From: Chelydra serpentina
Lineage: Eukaryota > Chordata > Testudines > Chelydridae
Length of the DNA: 64,000 nucleotides
Assembly: GCA_037349315.1 (NCBI GenBank)
Contig: JBAIAC010000057.1
Span: forward strand, 8,153,501-8,217,500
Direction: 5' to 3'
The translations under genes and the position numbers were made by a program. The notes below the pieces were generated by a model that was not told where the DNA came from, made no database searches, and saw nothing but the letters and a program-made list of their open reading frames with translations. Numbering within the stretch: position 1 is the stretch's first letter; each line of letters opens with the position of its first letter. Positions 35,471-48,163 of the stretch are shown here, piece after piece.

Positions 35471-36177
35471 TCTAACACCCTGGAGACTTTCCCAGCAGAG
35501 ACAAGCCCCCTGGACAGTACAACATGGATTTTGCTGTAACTTTAGTGTCTGTCACCACTGTGTTACTCCAGGATAAAGCACTCAGGAATCAGGTCCTGAG
35601 AGTTTACAAGTTGCTGAAACCCCAGGCTGTAATAACCTGCCACAAAATAATGTATCAGTCTCTCAACGCGCCCTTTGCTTTTCGAGGGTGGGCAGTAAAA
35701 TGCTGCCCACATTTCCCTGGAAAAGGCAGGTAAACGGCCCCATCTTTCCTCTTTGAACTTCATAAAAGCTGGCAGACCTCAAGCCTGATTGCTTTGCAAC
35801 CAAAATACAAGCTTGATTTCTGGCGTTCTTTCCCCCTGTGGTATTTAACCCACTGGAATGAGCCCCCCTGCATTTAAACAACTGGCCATCAAAAGCCAGC
35901 TTCGTATTGACTTTCTCCTCCCAAGTTCTTCGCAAGCCTCATGAAGCGGTCAGAAAATCTCCAAACTCCCTGGAGCCTTATGGCCAGAGACGGGCAAAAA
36001 AAACCATGCTTGGGCAAAATCCCATCCGTCAGGCTCTACTTTTGCAAACCCCAAACTCCTGGTGCAGTTCAGCTCTGAGATCCCTTTTATGAAACACGCT
36101 CCTCGACGGTCCAATGAGGTGCAGGGAAAGTCAGGTCCCAGCTTCTGTCCCCCTCCAGATGAGGGTTTAAGGTGACA
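35471..36177. other. Intergenic; no gene recognised
   Basis: No repeat or exon was recognised. The overlapping frames on both strands show no domain-like segment. Confidence 0.35.
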
Positions 36178-36236
36178 TAATGGGGGTTGGACTAGATGAC
36201 CTCCTGAGGTCCCTTCCAACCCTGAGATTCTATGAA
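36178..36236 (+). mobile_element. CR1/SINE 3' tail fragment
   Basis: GGGGGTTGGACTAGATGACC, TCCTGAGGTCCCTTCCAACC, CTGAGATTCTATGAA. This is the tail shared by CR1 and the turtle SINE. With only the tail left, its parent cannot be decided. Confidence 0.9.
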
Positions 36237-37319
36237 TCCCAAGCACACCCTACAGGTGCAGAGCATCCTCAATCCCCACTGAAATCAGAGGGAGTCCTGG
36301 ATGCTCCCCACCTGGCAGGATTAGGCCCTTCACCTCTCTCGTGGTCACTGGGACTCTAGATTTGCCCCACAGTCTAGACAAGCACAGTGCAAGTCCTTTC
36401 CATGGGGATAGCTGCTTTGCTTGAAGTATTTTAATGCCAACTCAGATGGGGGGGGGGGATCTGCTTTCTGCTGCTAGCACAGTGAGGTTCGGGTCCACGA
36501 CCGAGGCTCCTGGGTGCTGTGATAATGCCAATAATAAATACATCAATCAATAATAATAATAGAACCAACTGTATTTCCTGCTGCAGTTTCAGGCACCACT
36601 GAAAGAGGGGGAAAAAAACAAAACAAAAAGCAGGATTTTAACTTTCATTTTTCTTTTTAACTGAATTTTTCCTTCAGCGAGGGGAACCCTCTGGTCCCAA
36701 ACACACAAGCCTCCAGCCCTGCCGCAGTCAGGGAAGCACCTGGCTATTTTGTCTCTTCGTCCGGCTCAGTCTAGTAGCTAGCTGGGAAGTTGGGGGGAGG
36801 CTGCTGGACTAGGGGAAAACCACTGAGAAACCAAACCCAGTCATTTAATGATGACGGAGGATACAGCGGCCAAGACGAGGAGACAAAAATACTGGGAAGA
36901 GAGACCAGAAGTGTCTTTAAAAAGAAAATGTGCGGCTTGTGGGAGGCGCAGAGCTGTTAGGAAGGAATCGGGAGACACAAAACTCAAATCAAAGGCTTCT
37001 CTTTTCCCTGCTGTGCACATGTGAGCACGTACGTACAGAAACTGGGGGCGGGGGAAGGCTGCGGGGGATTGTGAATGGAGCAGGCATGACGGCCCCGGGA
37101 AACAGTTTTCTATTTATCTGCAGATCAGGTACAGCGCAGGTAGCCCCTGGGCCACCCTCCCCCATGCTGCCTCTCCAGCACGGACCTGGAGGGACCCCTC
37201 CGAGATGCAAGAGGAGAGGTCAGGCTTCATGGTTCTGACTGCTAAGAATCAAAATGGGCTTCTCTTCGCATCAGAAACATTTGAAAATCATAATTTTAAA
37301 CAATCCTGTTGTGAGGAGA
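36237..37319. other. Intergenic; no gene recognised
   Basis: A G-run lies at 36448-36457. 36470-36560 is an L2/L3-like tail ending in ATAATAAATACATCAATC. The remainder is unassigned. Confidence 0.35.
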
Positions 37320-37480
37320 AAGACTGGCCTGGTGGTTACGGCACTGGATCGAGAAGACCCCAGTTCAATTCCTGGTGCTGTGGCCTTGACCAACCCTCTG
37401 TACCTCAGCCCCCCACTACTGTTTCTTTCTGAGGCCCCTGCTGGAATCAGAGTCCAACATGCTAGGTGCTGTACACCCAC
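37320..37480 (+). mobile_element. tRNA-derived SINE
   Basis: A tRNA-like head (GGCCTGGTGGTTACGGCACTG, B box CAGTTCAATTCC at 37361-37372) is followed by TGGCCTTGACCAACCCTCTG. It belongs to the CORE-SINE group but the body is decayed. Confidence 0.7.
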
Positions 37481-38887
37481 ACCGTCAGCAATTCAGCCAA
37501 GGTTGGTTGAGATCCCATTCTCCTGAATGTAAACACACTGCCCGTCTACTTCCTACGTGCAGGACAAAGGGACGTCTTCTTTGCTTCATCTACTTCAATC
37601 CCCAAAGTGCCTTGTCTGCACCCGTGGCTTATTTTTCCTGTCTGTTGCTTCCTTGTTGCTTTCACCTCTCTCCATTGGCATCATATGTAAATGGCTGTCC
37701 ACTGTGTTAGCTTATCATGCTCAGTGTACATCTCGACACAGAGCCAGGGGGAGTCACATCTCGTGTCTGACCGAAAACCTGGTTTCAAATCTGCACCGAG
37801 GCAGAGTCGACAAACCGTCTTTTCAGTATACGTACATGACACCTTACGTGTATCTGTGCATACGCAGAACAACAACATTAAAGACCTTTTCATGTAAGGC
37901 CTCCCACGACATTCTCTGGTGAACTAGAATGGACACACCAGTATCAGGACATTCCAATCACTCCCTCGCCAGCGGGCACTGAGGGGTTCTTGGGTCACAC
38001 TGCCAGAGAGTTTACAGTCTAAACAGACAAGACTGTCAAAGGGTGAACGAAAGGAAGTACCCCCATTTTAACCCATCTATAATATGGGGAGAACATTTCC
38101 CTCCTTCACAGGGGCCTTAGGTGAATAAACTCCTGACACATAAATGCTCAGTCTCTAATGACTGGGAGTCAAGAGGAGATTTCCCTTGAGGGCAGGTATC
38201 CCACTGCAGTATCTGTCACCTTCCCCTGAAGCTGGTAACTGCTGAGGACAGGAAAATAGCGTAGATGAATCCCTGTGGCTGATTAGTCTGGCTGTGCTTG
38301 GAGGCTGCGACTGCAGGAGCCAGAGAAGAACACAGGTAAAAGCCAGACTCCGTTTCTCCTCCCCGTTTGGAAACGCTTGCCAATTAAAAGCAATTTAGCT
38401 TCTTCTTTTTTTAAAAAAAGAAGTAACATGCCTGCGGATTATCAGCCCCCAGCTCTCCTTTAATATTTAATGACTGCTAAAGTGAGCTTCCCAAGCAGAA
38501 GGCAGAGGGAGGAGAGGCTAACACCAGGGTTACAAGAAAGCAATAATTGGACTGGAAGGCTCAATCTTGTGGCAACTAAAATGCTTATTTTTTTTTTGCT
38601 ACCTTCTACCCTTTTCTCCCCCGGTTTCAGTAAAGTCTGGGCTGCGGCCTGGAAGGAAGGTAAATCACATGATCTTAGCCCCCAGGCAAGGGGCGGATGC
38701 CACACAGCTGTCACGAAACCCAGCCCTGCATCACCAAGGGACAAGACCCTGAAACGTGGGCCCACCGCACAATGTGACCCATTAGTGTCACTTTGCCCAG
38801 CCACCCTCCACAAATTAGTCAATGTCTGAAAGACAGAGCCCCAGTGATGGGGTCGGTGGGGGAGTTACTCAATAACTCAAGGCGGAC
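37481..38887. other. Intergenic; no gene recognised
   Basis: Overlapping open frames on both strands at 38460-38829 are the same stretch read in two directions; neither resembles a known protein. 37960-38150 may be SINE debris. Confidence 0.35.
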
Positions 38888-39010
38888 TAGGTTGACCTAC
38901 AGCAAATGTGAAAAATCTGGACGGGGGTGGGGGGGTAATAGGAGCCTATATAAGAAAAAGACCCCAAAATCAGGACTGTCCCTATAAAATCGGGACATCT
39001 GGTCCCCCTA
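38888..39010 (-). mobile_element. hAT MITE (TAGGGTGACCAGA family), diverged
   Basis: It starts TAGGTTGACCTACAGC and ends CATCTGGTCCCCCTA. The flanks AGGCGGAC (38880-38887) and AGGAGGAC (39011-39018) are a 7/8 target duplication. Same orientation as the copy at 20243. Confidence 0.92.
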
Positions 39011-40744
39011 AGGAGGACCCAGTTTCATAGTTCAGCAGCCAGCTCCCTCCCACAAGCTGTATTTATGGGAAGGAAGGGGAGGTGCAGCACAGCCCGGGGC
39101 TAAGGTGGCTTCCTTAAGTCGCCTTTTGTGCCCTCCCAATCCAGAATGGCTTTGCAGCCCCTGGCACAGACAGTTCTGGGGGCCTGTCTAAGGGATGGCA
39201 GCCTTCCTGGGACTTCCCTATGGGTTTCAGAACTGCCCAGACGCGCCCCTCCAACCCCCAACCCCGTCCCCGGCACATGCCCTCTTGTAAGTGACACCAG
39301 ATGCAAAGCCGTGGAGTATCAGGCCTATGTCCAGGGCCAGATGCTCAGCTGGCATAAACCCGCAATGTTCTATCGACGGCAATGGAGGGTGGCCGGTGAC
39401 GCATCCCCAGAACACTGGACATTCCGGTATTTCCAGGAACAGCGTGGCCCCGCCCCTGCCCGTGTGACCTCACCCGGTGCACGCGAGGTCACACCGCGCA
39501 GAGGACGGCACTTTGAAGAGTCCCTCACCCCCACATGGCATTACTTTGCACATAGAATGCGTGCGAGGTCACGCCGGCACCTCGTGCCAGATTTTCACAA
39601 TGGCATCCTCCGTGCGCAACACTGGACAAAACCACGTCCGGTTTTGTCTCATGACAAATGGCTAAAAACAGGACTGACTGGCTTCAAAGCGGACGAATGG
39701 CCTGCCTACTTCAATGGAGCTCTAGGGATCTGGCCCTCAGGGCGGTGACCAGCATGGAAAAGCTAGGTGAAAGAAGTGGGTTTTAAGGAGGAAATTGAAG
39801 GCAGCAGGCCTTCGGGTTAGCAAATCACTAGAAATCCCGCTCTGTGTTTTCACACCAGAACAAGGCACCCTGAATGAAGGATAATGCTTCAAATTTAACT
39901 CCAGCGCAGGCTAGTTACGGACTGGACACACAGGGCCCAATTCTCCTCTCAGATCAGTTTGACACCAGCGTGATGTCAGGGGACTTGCTCTCGATTTACA
40001 GCGGGGTGAGAAGAGACTCCGGTCACTGAATAACCATGGACTTGTGGCAGGTGGGTCAGCAAACTCTCCCCAGGTGCTCAAACAAAAGGAACCAAGCTGG
40101 GGGAATTTCTGCTAGCCTTGAAGAACGCAGCGACCTAAAGGTTGGTGCTGAAGCACTGTTTATTCCAACAGAATGTGTCATTCACGTCCATATAAACAGG
40201 CGCCAAAGGATGTAAGCATTTATACGGGCTAGATCAGGGAAAGGTCTGAGATGGACAGAACTATTACACCACTCAGTCCCCCCTGCAAACTCGTGGTACC
40301 ATTCCCAGAAAACAGTGGATCAGAGGGTAATAGCAGGGATAATATACAACAGGACCAATCTGCCATTGCTCCAAACCTCCTTCAGTCATTTACACAGTGC
40401 CAGGAGGGTGGGACATGCTGATCTGGTGGCATTTCACTCCTACTTTGCAGTGGCATCAGTGACCACACAAGGTGCAGGGAACCGGAGAATGAGGCCCATC
40501 ACCTCTAAACTCACTGTTTACAACTGTTGCCTTGAGTTCCTCTCCTCCAGCTCCGTGCTGGACCCCTCCAGTCCAGTTCCCAGCCCCTCCACAAACATAT
40601 ATTCTCATAAAGAAAACAACAGCATTAGAAACAGTTACGGTCATTTCAAGGGAACATCCACGCACACACACCTTTCACAGCAAGGAAAATCCAGTGGAGG
40701 GCTTCTTCTGTAACACACCTCAACTCATTTATTAGTCATTTGTA
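39011..40744. other. Intergenic with palindromic fragments
   Basis: CCATTGA-family ends at 39334-39370 (GGGCCAGATGCTCAGCTGG) and 39700-39740 (TTCAATGGAGCTCTAGGGAT) may be one element split by about 330 bases of GC-rich, locally repetitive sequence with four GAGGTCAC/GTGACCTC-like words. 39935-40025 is another copy. The 206-codon frame at 39128-39748 spans these repeats and is rejected as a gene. Confidence 0.45.
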
Positions 40745-40860
40745 TTACAGTAGCACCTATAGTCAAGGGAAGTGACTTGCCCAAGGTCACAACAGCAGAG
40801 CAGGGGCAGGAATAGAAGCCAGATATCCAGATTCCCAGTCCGTTGGACCGCGGCGCGTCT
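40745..40860 (-). mobile_element. CORE-SINE / MIR-like element
   Basis: Reversed blocks AGTGACTTGCCCAAGGTCAC, AGAGCAGGGGCAGGAATAGA, AGCCAGATATCCAGATTCCC, then a head remnant GTTGGACCGCGG. Confidence 0.8.
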
Positions 40861-40943
40861 CAACATTCATCGCTCTCACCGACAGACTGGTGAACTGTCC
40901 AAAGTGTTGTTTCTCTCCTAGGAAGTACGGAAGGCGGGCAGGC

Positions 40944-41645
40944 ATAGAATCATAGAAGATTAGGGTTGGAAGAGACCTCAGAAGGCCATCTTGTCCGATC
41001 CCCTGCTCAAAGCAGGACCAACCCCAACTAAATCATCCCAGCCAAGACCTTGTCAAGCCGGGCCTTAAAAACCTCTAAGGATGGAGATTCCACCACCTCC
41101 CTAGTTAACCCATTCCAGTGCTTCACCACCCTCCTAGTGAAATAGTGTTTCCTAATATCCAACCTAGACCTCCCCCACTGAAAATTGAGACCATTGCTCC
41201 TTGTTCTGTCATCTGCCACCACTGAAAACAGCCGAGCTCCATCCTCTTTGGAACCCCCCTTCAGGTAGTTGAAGGCTGCTATCAAATCCCCCCTCACTCT
41301 TCTCTTCTGCAGACTAAATAACCCCAGTTCCTTCAGCCTCTCCTCATAAGTCATGTGCTCCAACCCCTAATCATTTTCCTTGCCCTCCGCTGGACTCTCT
41401 CCAATTTGTCCACATCCCTTCTGTAGTGGGGGGACCAAAACTGGACACAATACTCCAGGTGTGGCCTCACTGGTGCCGAACAGAGGGGAATAATCACTTT
41501 CCTCGATCTGCTGGCGATGCTCCTACTAATACAGCCCAATATGCCGGTGGCCTTCTTGGCAACAAGGGCACACTGCTGACTCAGATCCAGCTTCTCATCC
41601 ACTGTAATCCCCAGGTCCGTTTCTGCAGAACTGCTGCTTAGCCGG
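40944..41645 (-). mobile_element. CR1 LINE 3' 700 bp with ORF2 C-terminus
   Basis: This is a well-preserved CR1 3' end (ATAGAATCATAGAAGATTAG, GAAGAGACCTCAGAAGGCCA). The minus-strand frames encode [27 protein letters not shown] and then the ORF2 C-terminus ([10 protein letters not shown] ... VVESPSLEV), separated by one frameshift near 41355. It is 5'-truncated at about 41645. It is the closest LINE here to the turtle SINE tails. Confidence 0.95.
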
Positions 41646-42633
41646 GCATGAAGGCTGGGTGATGGGGAGGGATGTGGTGTTCGTAATATGTTCATGCATA
41701 TTTGTTTATTCAAAACTAAAAGCAAGGATGTTCAGCCAGCCATGGGCTTGTCTTTGCTGAACAGCCACGTAATTTCACTCATGCCACCAACTGCCTCCCA
41801 TCCCTACTCTCCTGTTTGGTTGCTCTTCCACTGCATTGGTGTGAAATTAGGCCCTGCTCCTATCATTTGTTGCTGTGCTGCACTGGACACCCTGGTGACT
41901 TCAGTGGAGCTCCAGAAAGGTGCAGCGATTCTGCAATCTAGGGCAGGACTGGGGCCTTAGGCAGTAAACTCTTCCAGACAGTGGCCTTGCGCAATTCACT
42001 CCCAGACACCTCACGCATTTTGGGTGCAGTAAAAACCACCGCATAATAAGGCGGATTAGTATTCACAAAATTCCAGCGGCCTCACCCTAATTTGCATGAG
42101 AGCTTTGGCATATGCAATATTTAACAGATGCCCAATGATGCTTTGGTACTTAAAAAAAAAAAAGAAGAAGAAGTGCACAGGAGGTAAACAGGGAGATTTA
42201 TTATTTTATTTTACTTTTGTGGTTTCAGAGATAGTTTATGACACTGGTCTAATAACTCACAAACCAAAATCCACATTGATCCAAGGGAAATGTTACGTTA
42301 TCCTTCCCCCAAGTGCCTGGAGAGTTGTTCCCCTCTCACTCATTTCCTGTGGCACGATGCCCCCAGCTGGGAGGGCCCGTGAGTGGCTGCTCTCAGAGGG
42401 GAGGACGTTTTGATCACGTGGATTCCGTCAAGATTATTTAAAGAGGTATTGGGGGGGGAGGGTCTATCTACACCCCAACTGGAATTAAGGACTATTTCCT
42501 GAGCCCGGGTTCTCAGACAAGGACAAGATCATAAAAAGTTGGAGATGGAAAAAATGCAGATTAGGTCACATCCAGTCTACTTCCCAACAACAGGATCCTT
42601 GATCTGTTTGCTATACTGTGTTGAACATTGAAC
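41646..42633. other. Intergenic; no gene recognised
   Basis: 41838-41958 is a CCATTGA-family copy (TGACTTCAGTGGAGCTCCAG). An A12 run followed by (GAA)3 is at 42150-42173. 42455-42505 starts like a TIR element (GGGTCTATCTACACC). The rest is unassigned. Confidence 0.4.
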
Positions 42634-43006
42634 TAATAAGAACGAGCATACTGGGTCAAACCAGTGGTCCATCTAGCCCAGTATCCCATCTTTAACATTG
42701 GCCAATGCCAGGTACTTTAGAGGGAATGCACAGAAAAGGGCGATTTCAAGTGATCCACCACCTGTAATCCAGTCCCAGCTTCTGGCAGGTGGAGGTTTAG
42801 GGACACTTGGAGCATAGGGCTGTGTCCCTGATCATCTTGGTTAGTAGCCATTGATGGACCTATCCTCCATGAACGTATGTAATTCCCTTTTGAACCCACT
42901 TATACTTTTGGCCTTCACAACATCCTCTGGCAACGAGTTCCACAGGTTGATGGTGCATTGTGTGAAGAAGTGCTGCCTTATGTTTGTTTTAAACCTGCTG
43001 CCTACT
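42634..43006 (-). mobile_element. CR1 LINE 3' fragment
   Basis: Same subfamily as 6686-7070: AATAAGAACGAGCATACTGG, CTAGCCCAGTATCCC, TTGGCCAATGCCAGGTAC, then GCATTGTGTGAAGAAGTGCT. Confidence 0.88.
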
Positions 43007-43204
43007 CAACCCTTTTAAAATTACGCACACTTCAGTGCCACCATCTGGCGTCAGGATTTGTGGGATTTGATCTATTGCAGTTCATTACATGTGGCACAAT
43101 GACATTGTCACAACAGCGTCCTCTACTCCTAAACCAAGCAAGGGTCGCTGACTTAACTGGGAGTCTGTGGCTCCATTCAGAGCACAGGAAAGTCAAAGGA
43201 GCTC

Positions 43205-43345
43205 AGGTTCCTAAGTCACTGAGTGCTTTTCAAAATGCTCCCCTAAGTCCCATTTCCAAAAGTCACCCAGGCATTTAGGGACCGGGGTCTCATTGACAGA
43301 CAATGGGATTTAGGCTCTTAAATGACTTAGGTGCTTTAGAAAAAT
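43205..43345. repeat. Palindromic AGGTGCCTAA-type repeat
   Basis: GGTTCCTAAGTCACTGAGTG and AAATGACTTAGGTGC lie in inverted orientation around GACAATGGGATTTAGGC. It is the same family as 59085-59265. Confidence 0.6.
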
Positions 43346-45185
43346 GTATCCTTGCCCATCGTAGCACTAGAAATAGAGAGGGATAGTCAGAGCTTCAGCA
43401 GCCGTCAATCGGAGATGGGAATGCTCCCCACCCCTGAAAATCAGGTCATCATTGCCAGTCTGTGCCTCACGTTCTCTCCCACCTGCAAAACTTACCTCCT
43501 TCCCTCGCGGGATTCTGAGGCTTAATTAATTTCCATTTGTAAAGTGCTTTGAGATCTCACATGGAAAGTGTTCTGTACAAGGACTAACACAAACATGGTC
43601 ACTGATTTCTAGGGCCAGCTATAGCCGGATTCTCAGGTGGGCTTGAGTGGACACCCACAGCTCTCATTGGCTTCTGCTAAAATTGTGAGTCCTCAGCAGT
43701 TCTCGAAGCACTTCTGAGCTGAGGGATTAGTATCAAACTGGGCACCCACAAAGAGGAGTCACTTGGGGAAAGGTCGGCCAAATGGGCCCAGTTCTGCTCT
43801 GAGTTACGCCAGTGTAAATCAGGAGTTACTCCATTGAAGACAGAGCTATACTGATTTGTACTGGTGTACACAAGAGAAGGACCAGACCCAGCCAGTTATC
43901 AGCATTCCATGGCAAGATTTGGGCAGGGGGCAGAAGTAAATACATCCCCAGGTCTCTAATCTAAAGCTAAACTAATGTTTTTAAAGGGAAAAAGACTCAG
44001 AACCTATCTATTTGGAAACTGACACCCAATGACTAATTCGGTTGTAGTTCACACCTTTAGATATTTCGGGGTCAGACTGCATGCGGACACTGTTATTTCA
44101 GATTTAAAGTGTTCTATTTGATTTTACTGGATACATTTAAATCCAAACAAATCATCTAAATTCAAACAAAGTGGGGCCTTCTTAACAAGGTATCCACCCC
44201 CAGAGTTACACCAAAATAGTTAAAGGCGTGAACCAAACGTGACCGAGTTGTTTCAGCTCCCGTTAGTGATTAGACAAGCCTGCAGAGACGCACCTGTGAT
44301 GAGAATGTCCATCTTCTTCACCCACCCTTCACCAGGCTCTGAATCCTTTGATCTCGTCACTCAGGGGGAGAGACTGTGGGTCTGTCGGCCGTTGCTGTCT
44401 AGCACCGACATATTTCTGTGATATATACTGCAAATCTGCTTCATTTGAAATTCAGAGTTAATGACTTAGTCCCTCTTATTCAGGAAACTCTTGCGAGGTT
44501 CCGGCTTTTAAAGGAGAAGAATTTACCAGCCAGAAGATGACAAGTATTGCAAAGTATAATCCTGCTCTCAAACCACTTAAGTCTCCAAGAGAAATTTCAA
44601 GAATACCTTTAAAATGTCATAATTTATCAGCAGAGAGGGGGCTGGGATGGCCAAAGGGAGGTACAAGGAAGGAGAAGTTGATCAAATCCAGGCTCTTTTG
44701 CTCACAGACAAATAAGTATGAAAGACATACAGATGGGGCAAAAAGGGGTGGGGCTGCTGATTAGTTATTGATCTTATTATAATGTCTATGGTCCCATGGG
44801 CACATGGTGCTTTTTAGGCAGAAAGAGAGAGAGACTGGGCCTGATTCTCCTTTCACACTGCTGTGAGGTCTGAAGTCAACAGATGTCTTTCCATTGACTT
44901 CAAGGGCTGATGGGTTGGGCACATAACTAGGAGCCAATGGAGTTACAAGATGGGAGTAAGTGAGGGGAAAATCAGGCCCTAGGAAACCAGTTTCTATTCT
45001 CATTTACACTGATATAAATCCAGAACTACCACACTGGATACCATGGAGTTACTCTGGAGTTACAACATTGTAACTGAGATCAGAATTTGACCTAGAGGTC
45101 CCTGTCCTAAAGAGTTTAAAATGTAAAGAAAGTTCTTTTGCAGGACCTTGTCTGTGTTTTGTTTTGCAAAACCAAGGGATGGTTC
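43346..45185. other. Intergenic with palindromic and SINE fragments
   Basis: 43440-43590 is a MIR-like 3' half (TTAATTTCCATTTGTAAAGT, GCTTTGAGATC). CCATTGA-family copies lie at 43790-43890, 44833-44990 and 44995-45095; the last (TTACACTGATATAAATCC, GGAGTTACTCTGGAGTTAC) may abut the former. 43980-44230 and 44440-44760 are unassigned. Confidence 0.5.
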
Positions 45186-45304
45186 TAGGGTTGCCAACCC
45201 TCCAGGATTGTCCTGGAGTCTCCAGGAATTAAAGATTAATCTTTCATTAAATATCATGTCGTGTGATGAAACCTCCAGGAATACCAGCAAAATTGGTGAC
45301 CAGA
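45186..45304. mobile_element. hAT-type MITE (TAGGGTTGCCAACCCT family)
   Basis: It starts TAGGGTTGCCAACCCTCCAGG and closes with a decayed inverse AAATTGGTGACCAGA. The flanks GATGGTTC (45178-45185) and GATGGCTC (45305-45312) are a 7/8 target duplication of hAT length. Internal CTCCAGGAATTAAAG / ACCTCCAGGAATAC repeats are visible. Non-coding. Confidence 0.75.
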
Positions 45305-48004
45305 GATGGCTCTGATCCACTTTCTCCTAAAGTTGGGAGTAGTGGAGGGACGTTTGGATCCGCAGTTCTGGGTCTGGCCTGTAAACACCTCCGAGGCGAT
45401 ATGTGGATGCATTTTCCATTTCGTTCACTCACTCGTTGCGAGCATCAAAGACAAAATGTTACCATCATCTGAACTATATGATCAGAGGCCTAATTTAATA
45501 CAATTAGGATCATTGTTTGAGGGTTTGACCATTTAGCTGAAATTCAAAGCCAGCCCTAGAGTAATTTGGCTGTGGAGGAATTGATTTTGACCATCAGCAC
45601 TTTCTCATTTTCAATAGAGTAAGAACTTAACCAGGTTAATTTCTGTTAAGCACATTACTCAGGTACTCTCTGCTCTCCAGTCCAATGATTATGTGTCTGA
45701 ACTGAAAGATTATAATTGCAACCCAACAGGACACAAACGATAGACTATGATTTAAAGAGATATTACCGAAAGAAAATCATCTTTTCTCCTACCTGGAATA
45801 CTACCAAGCTTCACTTTTTTCCCCTGAAAATTTCCTTGTGATTAATGAGGGCAATGAGAGGAATAAAGGCCCTGTAATAGATCTGATCTAATAGATAAAT
45901 ATGCTGCTACTGGGTCTGGTAATTCTTGATTATCTTTCAACAGGCCAACAATTTTTCCATCTCCCAGGAGTTGCACCTACTTACTCCAGGTCTGAATTTG
46001 ATCCAATGTGAGTTCAGGGGTCCAGTTCGCCTCTCGCTTACACTAATCCCAGTGTAAATCTGATGGGGAGAGGAGAATCAGGCCCTATTTATGTCATGTA
46101 AATGGTGTGGCTATTGTTCTGGAACCCTGGAAGTGACAGTGTTCTGCTAGGGAAGGCTGGGAAAATCTCTCCTCGACTTTGTCCCTTGCGAAGTCACTTA
46201 CTGCTCCGCAAACAAAATGCTGAATGTTTCCATTCGGATTCCATACATTCTACACAAGTGCAGATGACTACGAAGGCCCTGTGAGCGGCATGCGGAGCTG
46301 GAGTAAAGCACAGACACTGCAGACCCACACCTAGGGCCCCAGCCTCTGGAGTTATGCGATTATGACCTCAGACTCTCAGCTTGCACTTAAAAAAGAAACA
46401 AGTTTCTTGCCCTCATGTTTATGAAGAAAAGCTTCAAAAGGTCACCGAAACTGTGATGCCTTGCCTGAGTCTGCTGGGAGCCTGAAACAAAGGGTGAACT
46501 TCCCCATGCATGCCAATGCAGTGTTAACGCCCAAACTCACTGCTATGGGGGGGCCCTGCCAACCCCTCCCCAGGAGAGAATACCATGCAGCAGAAAGAGA
46601 CAATGCAACAAGTCCAGCTCTCAGCTACCCACTCAAGCAGATACCTCCGCAGCCAGGGTGTAAGTACCATGGTGGGGCCTTGCTATCACCACTGCCTCTC
46701 TGCAGGGGAAGAGGGGGGACAGGAATGCTCCTCAGAGAAGGAGGGGCCTTGCTGTTGTTCCTGGGGGAAAGAAAGAGGCCCCTTATCATTGCTTCTCTGG
46801 GAGGAGAAGTGGGGGCCCTGCCACTCCATGTGGGGTGGCAGGGTCAGGGTGCAGGGATTGTGTGATGGTTCAGGAGTTGTGTCTCAATTGCCTGGGGTGC
46901 AGATTGCGTTAATCCAGCCCTGACTGTACGTTAATGCCCGTTGTAATATCGATAATGTTCTTTCATTCACAAAGCGCCTTCCATCCTGAGACAGGAGGGC
47001 CCGCTGCAGCTGTCGGACAGTGCAGAGCCGCGCTAAGCGGCAGAGAAGGGCAGGAAGTGGGAAACGCTCCACCAGCATCATCTCGTGCTGGGGCCTCGTT
47101 AGATCTCACACGGCCAATCCTTGGCTGGTGCTTTGGGAAGGGACGCCGATGATCCCGAAGACACCACTCTTCCCTCAGAATCAGGCCCGGAGCAGTGCCC
47201 CGGTGTGGTGCCAGGGAAGAGGTGGAGGTAGAGGTTTTGGCCTTTGCCATTTGTGATCATTAAGGATCCCAAGGCACTTTCAGCAAGACCAGGCTTGGTT
47301 ACCTACAGCTTTACTCCATTCCAACTTGGTTTCATTCTTCAGACCTGAAATTCGCCAGTAGTTTGAATTCGTGGGACCCTTCACTTCCTACCCCGGCACC
47401 CTTCACTTCCTGTCCTAAACAGCTGAGTGTTATTAAACACTGCAAGGTTTCACGTGAGAGGTAACTGCACTGCAGTGTGCAAAGTGAACCCTGTATATAT
47501 ATATAGCTAGTTTAAGTAGCTAGCAGGGGGAGCCAAACCCTGTGGGCTCCATCTGGACTAAATGTGATAGCACGAGCAATGATTCTATGGTTACCTTCTT
47601 GCCACAGCATTTTTCTTACCAAACTACCAGCGGGGTGGGCAGAAATGCAGTCCGATTTTTTCCCTTCCATGCAGTAGGCTCTGTAACCCAACCTACTAAT
47701 TACCAGTGCAGCTCAAGCCAGGCCACGCTCATGTCTGACCTAACCCACCACAGACCAAAAGCTCTTTGCTCTCAGGTCAGACTGGTCCTCTCACCGTCTC
47801 CCACGTGACGCGTGCGCCTTCACACAGCAGTTTCACTCACTGGGGCTGCCCATATAGCCCACTGCTTGCTGTAAAAATCTGGCTTCACGGTGACCAAATA
47901 TAAATCAGCCTTTATGCACGTCACCCACACCCCCATGCCAGTCACAGCAAAGTCGCCACGATGAGACAGGAGAGAGGCAGGGACGGTGTCCCTAGCCTGT
48001 GTTT
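45305..48004. other. Intergenic; no gene recognised
   Basis: 45440-45960 is AT-rich and repeat-free. 45985-46087 is a CCATTGA-family copy (CTTACACTAATCCCAGTG). 46500-46930 is G/C-rich with glycine/serine-like frames in all readings. 47380-47415 has a small direct repeat (CCCTTCACTTCCT, twice) and (TA)6 lies at 47492-47503. No exon was recognised. Confidence 0.35.
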
Positions 48005-48163
48005 GCCAGAAGCTGGGAGTGAGCGACAGGGGATGGATCACTTGATTACCTGTTCTGTTCATTCCCTCTGGGGCACCTGGCATTGGCCACTGTCGGTGGA
48101 CAGGACACTGGGCTGGATGGACCTTTGGTCTGACCCAGTCTGGCTGCTCTTACGTTCTTATGA
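48005..48163 (+). mobile_element. CR1 LINE 3' end fragment
   Basis: + strand version of the 6686/42634/63837 subfamily: GCCAGAAGCTGGGAGTGAGC, GGATGGATCACTTGATTACC, TGTTCATTCCCTCTGGGGCA, GGATGGACCTTTGGTCTGAC, CTTACGTTCTTATG. Confidence 0.9.

Noticed and set aside
39128..39748. 206-codon open frame, longest in the window
   Set aside because: It spans palindromic repeat ends and GC-rich sequence, shows no domain or splice context, and other frames across it are also open.
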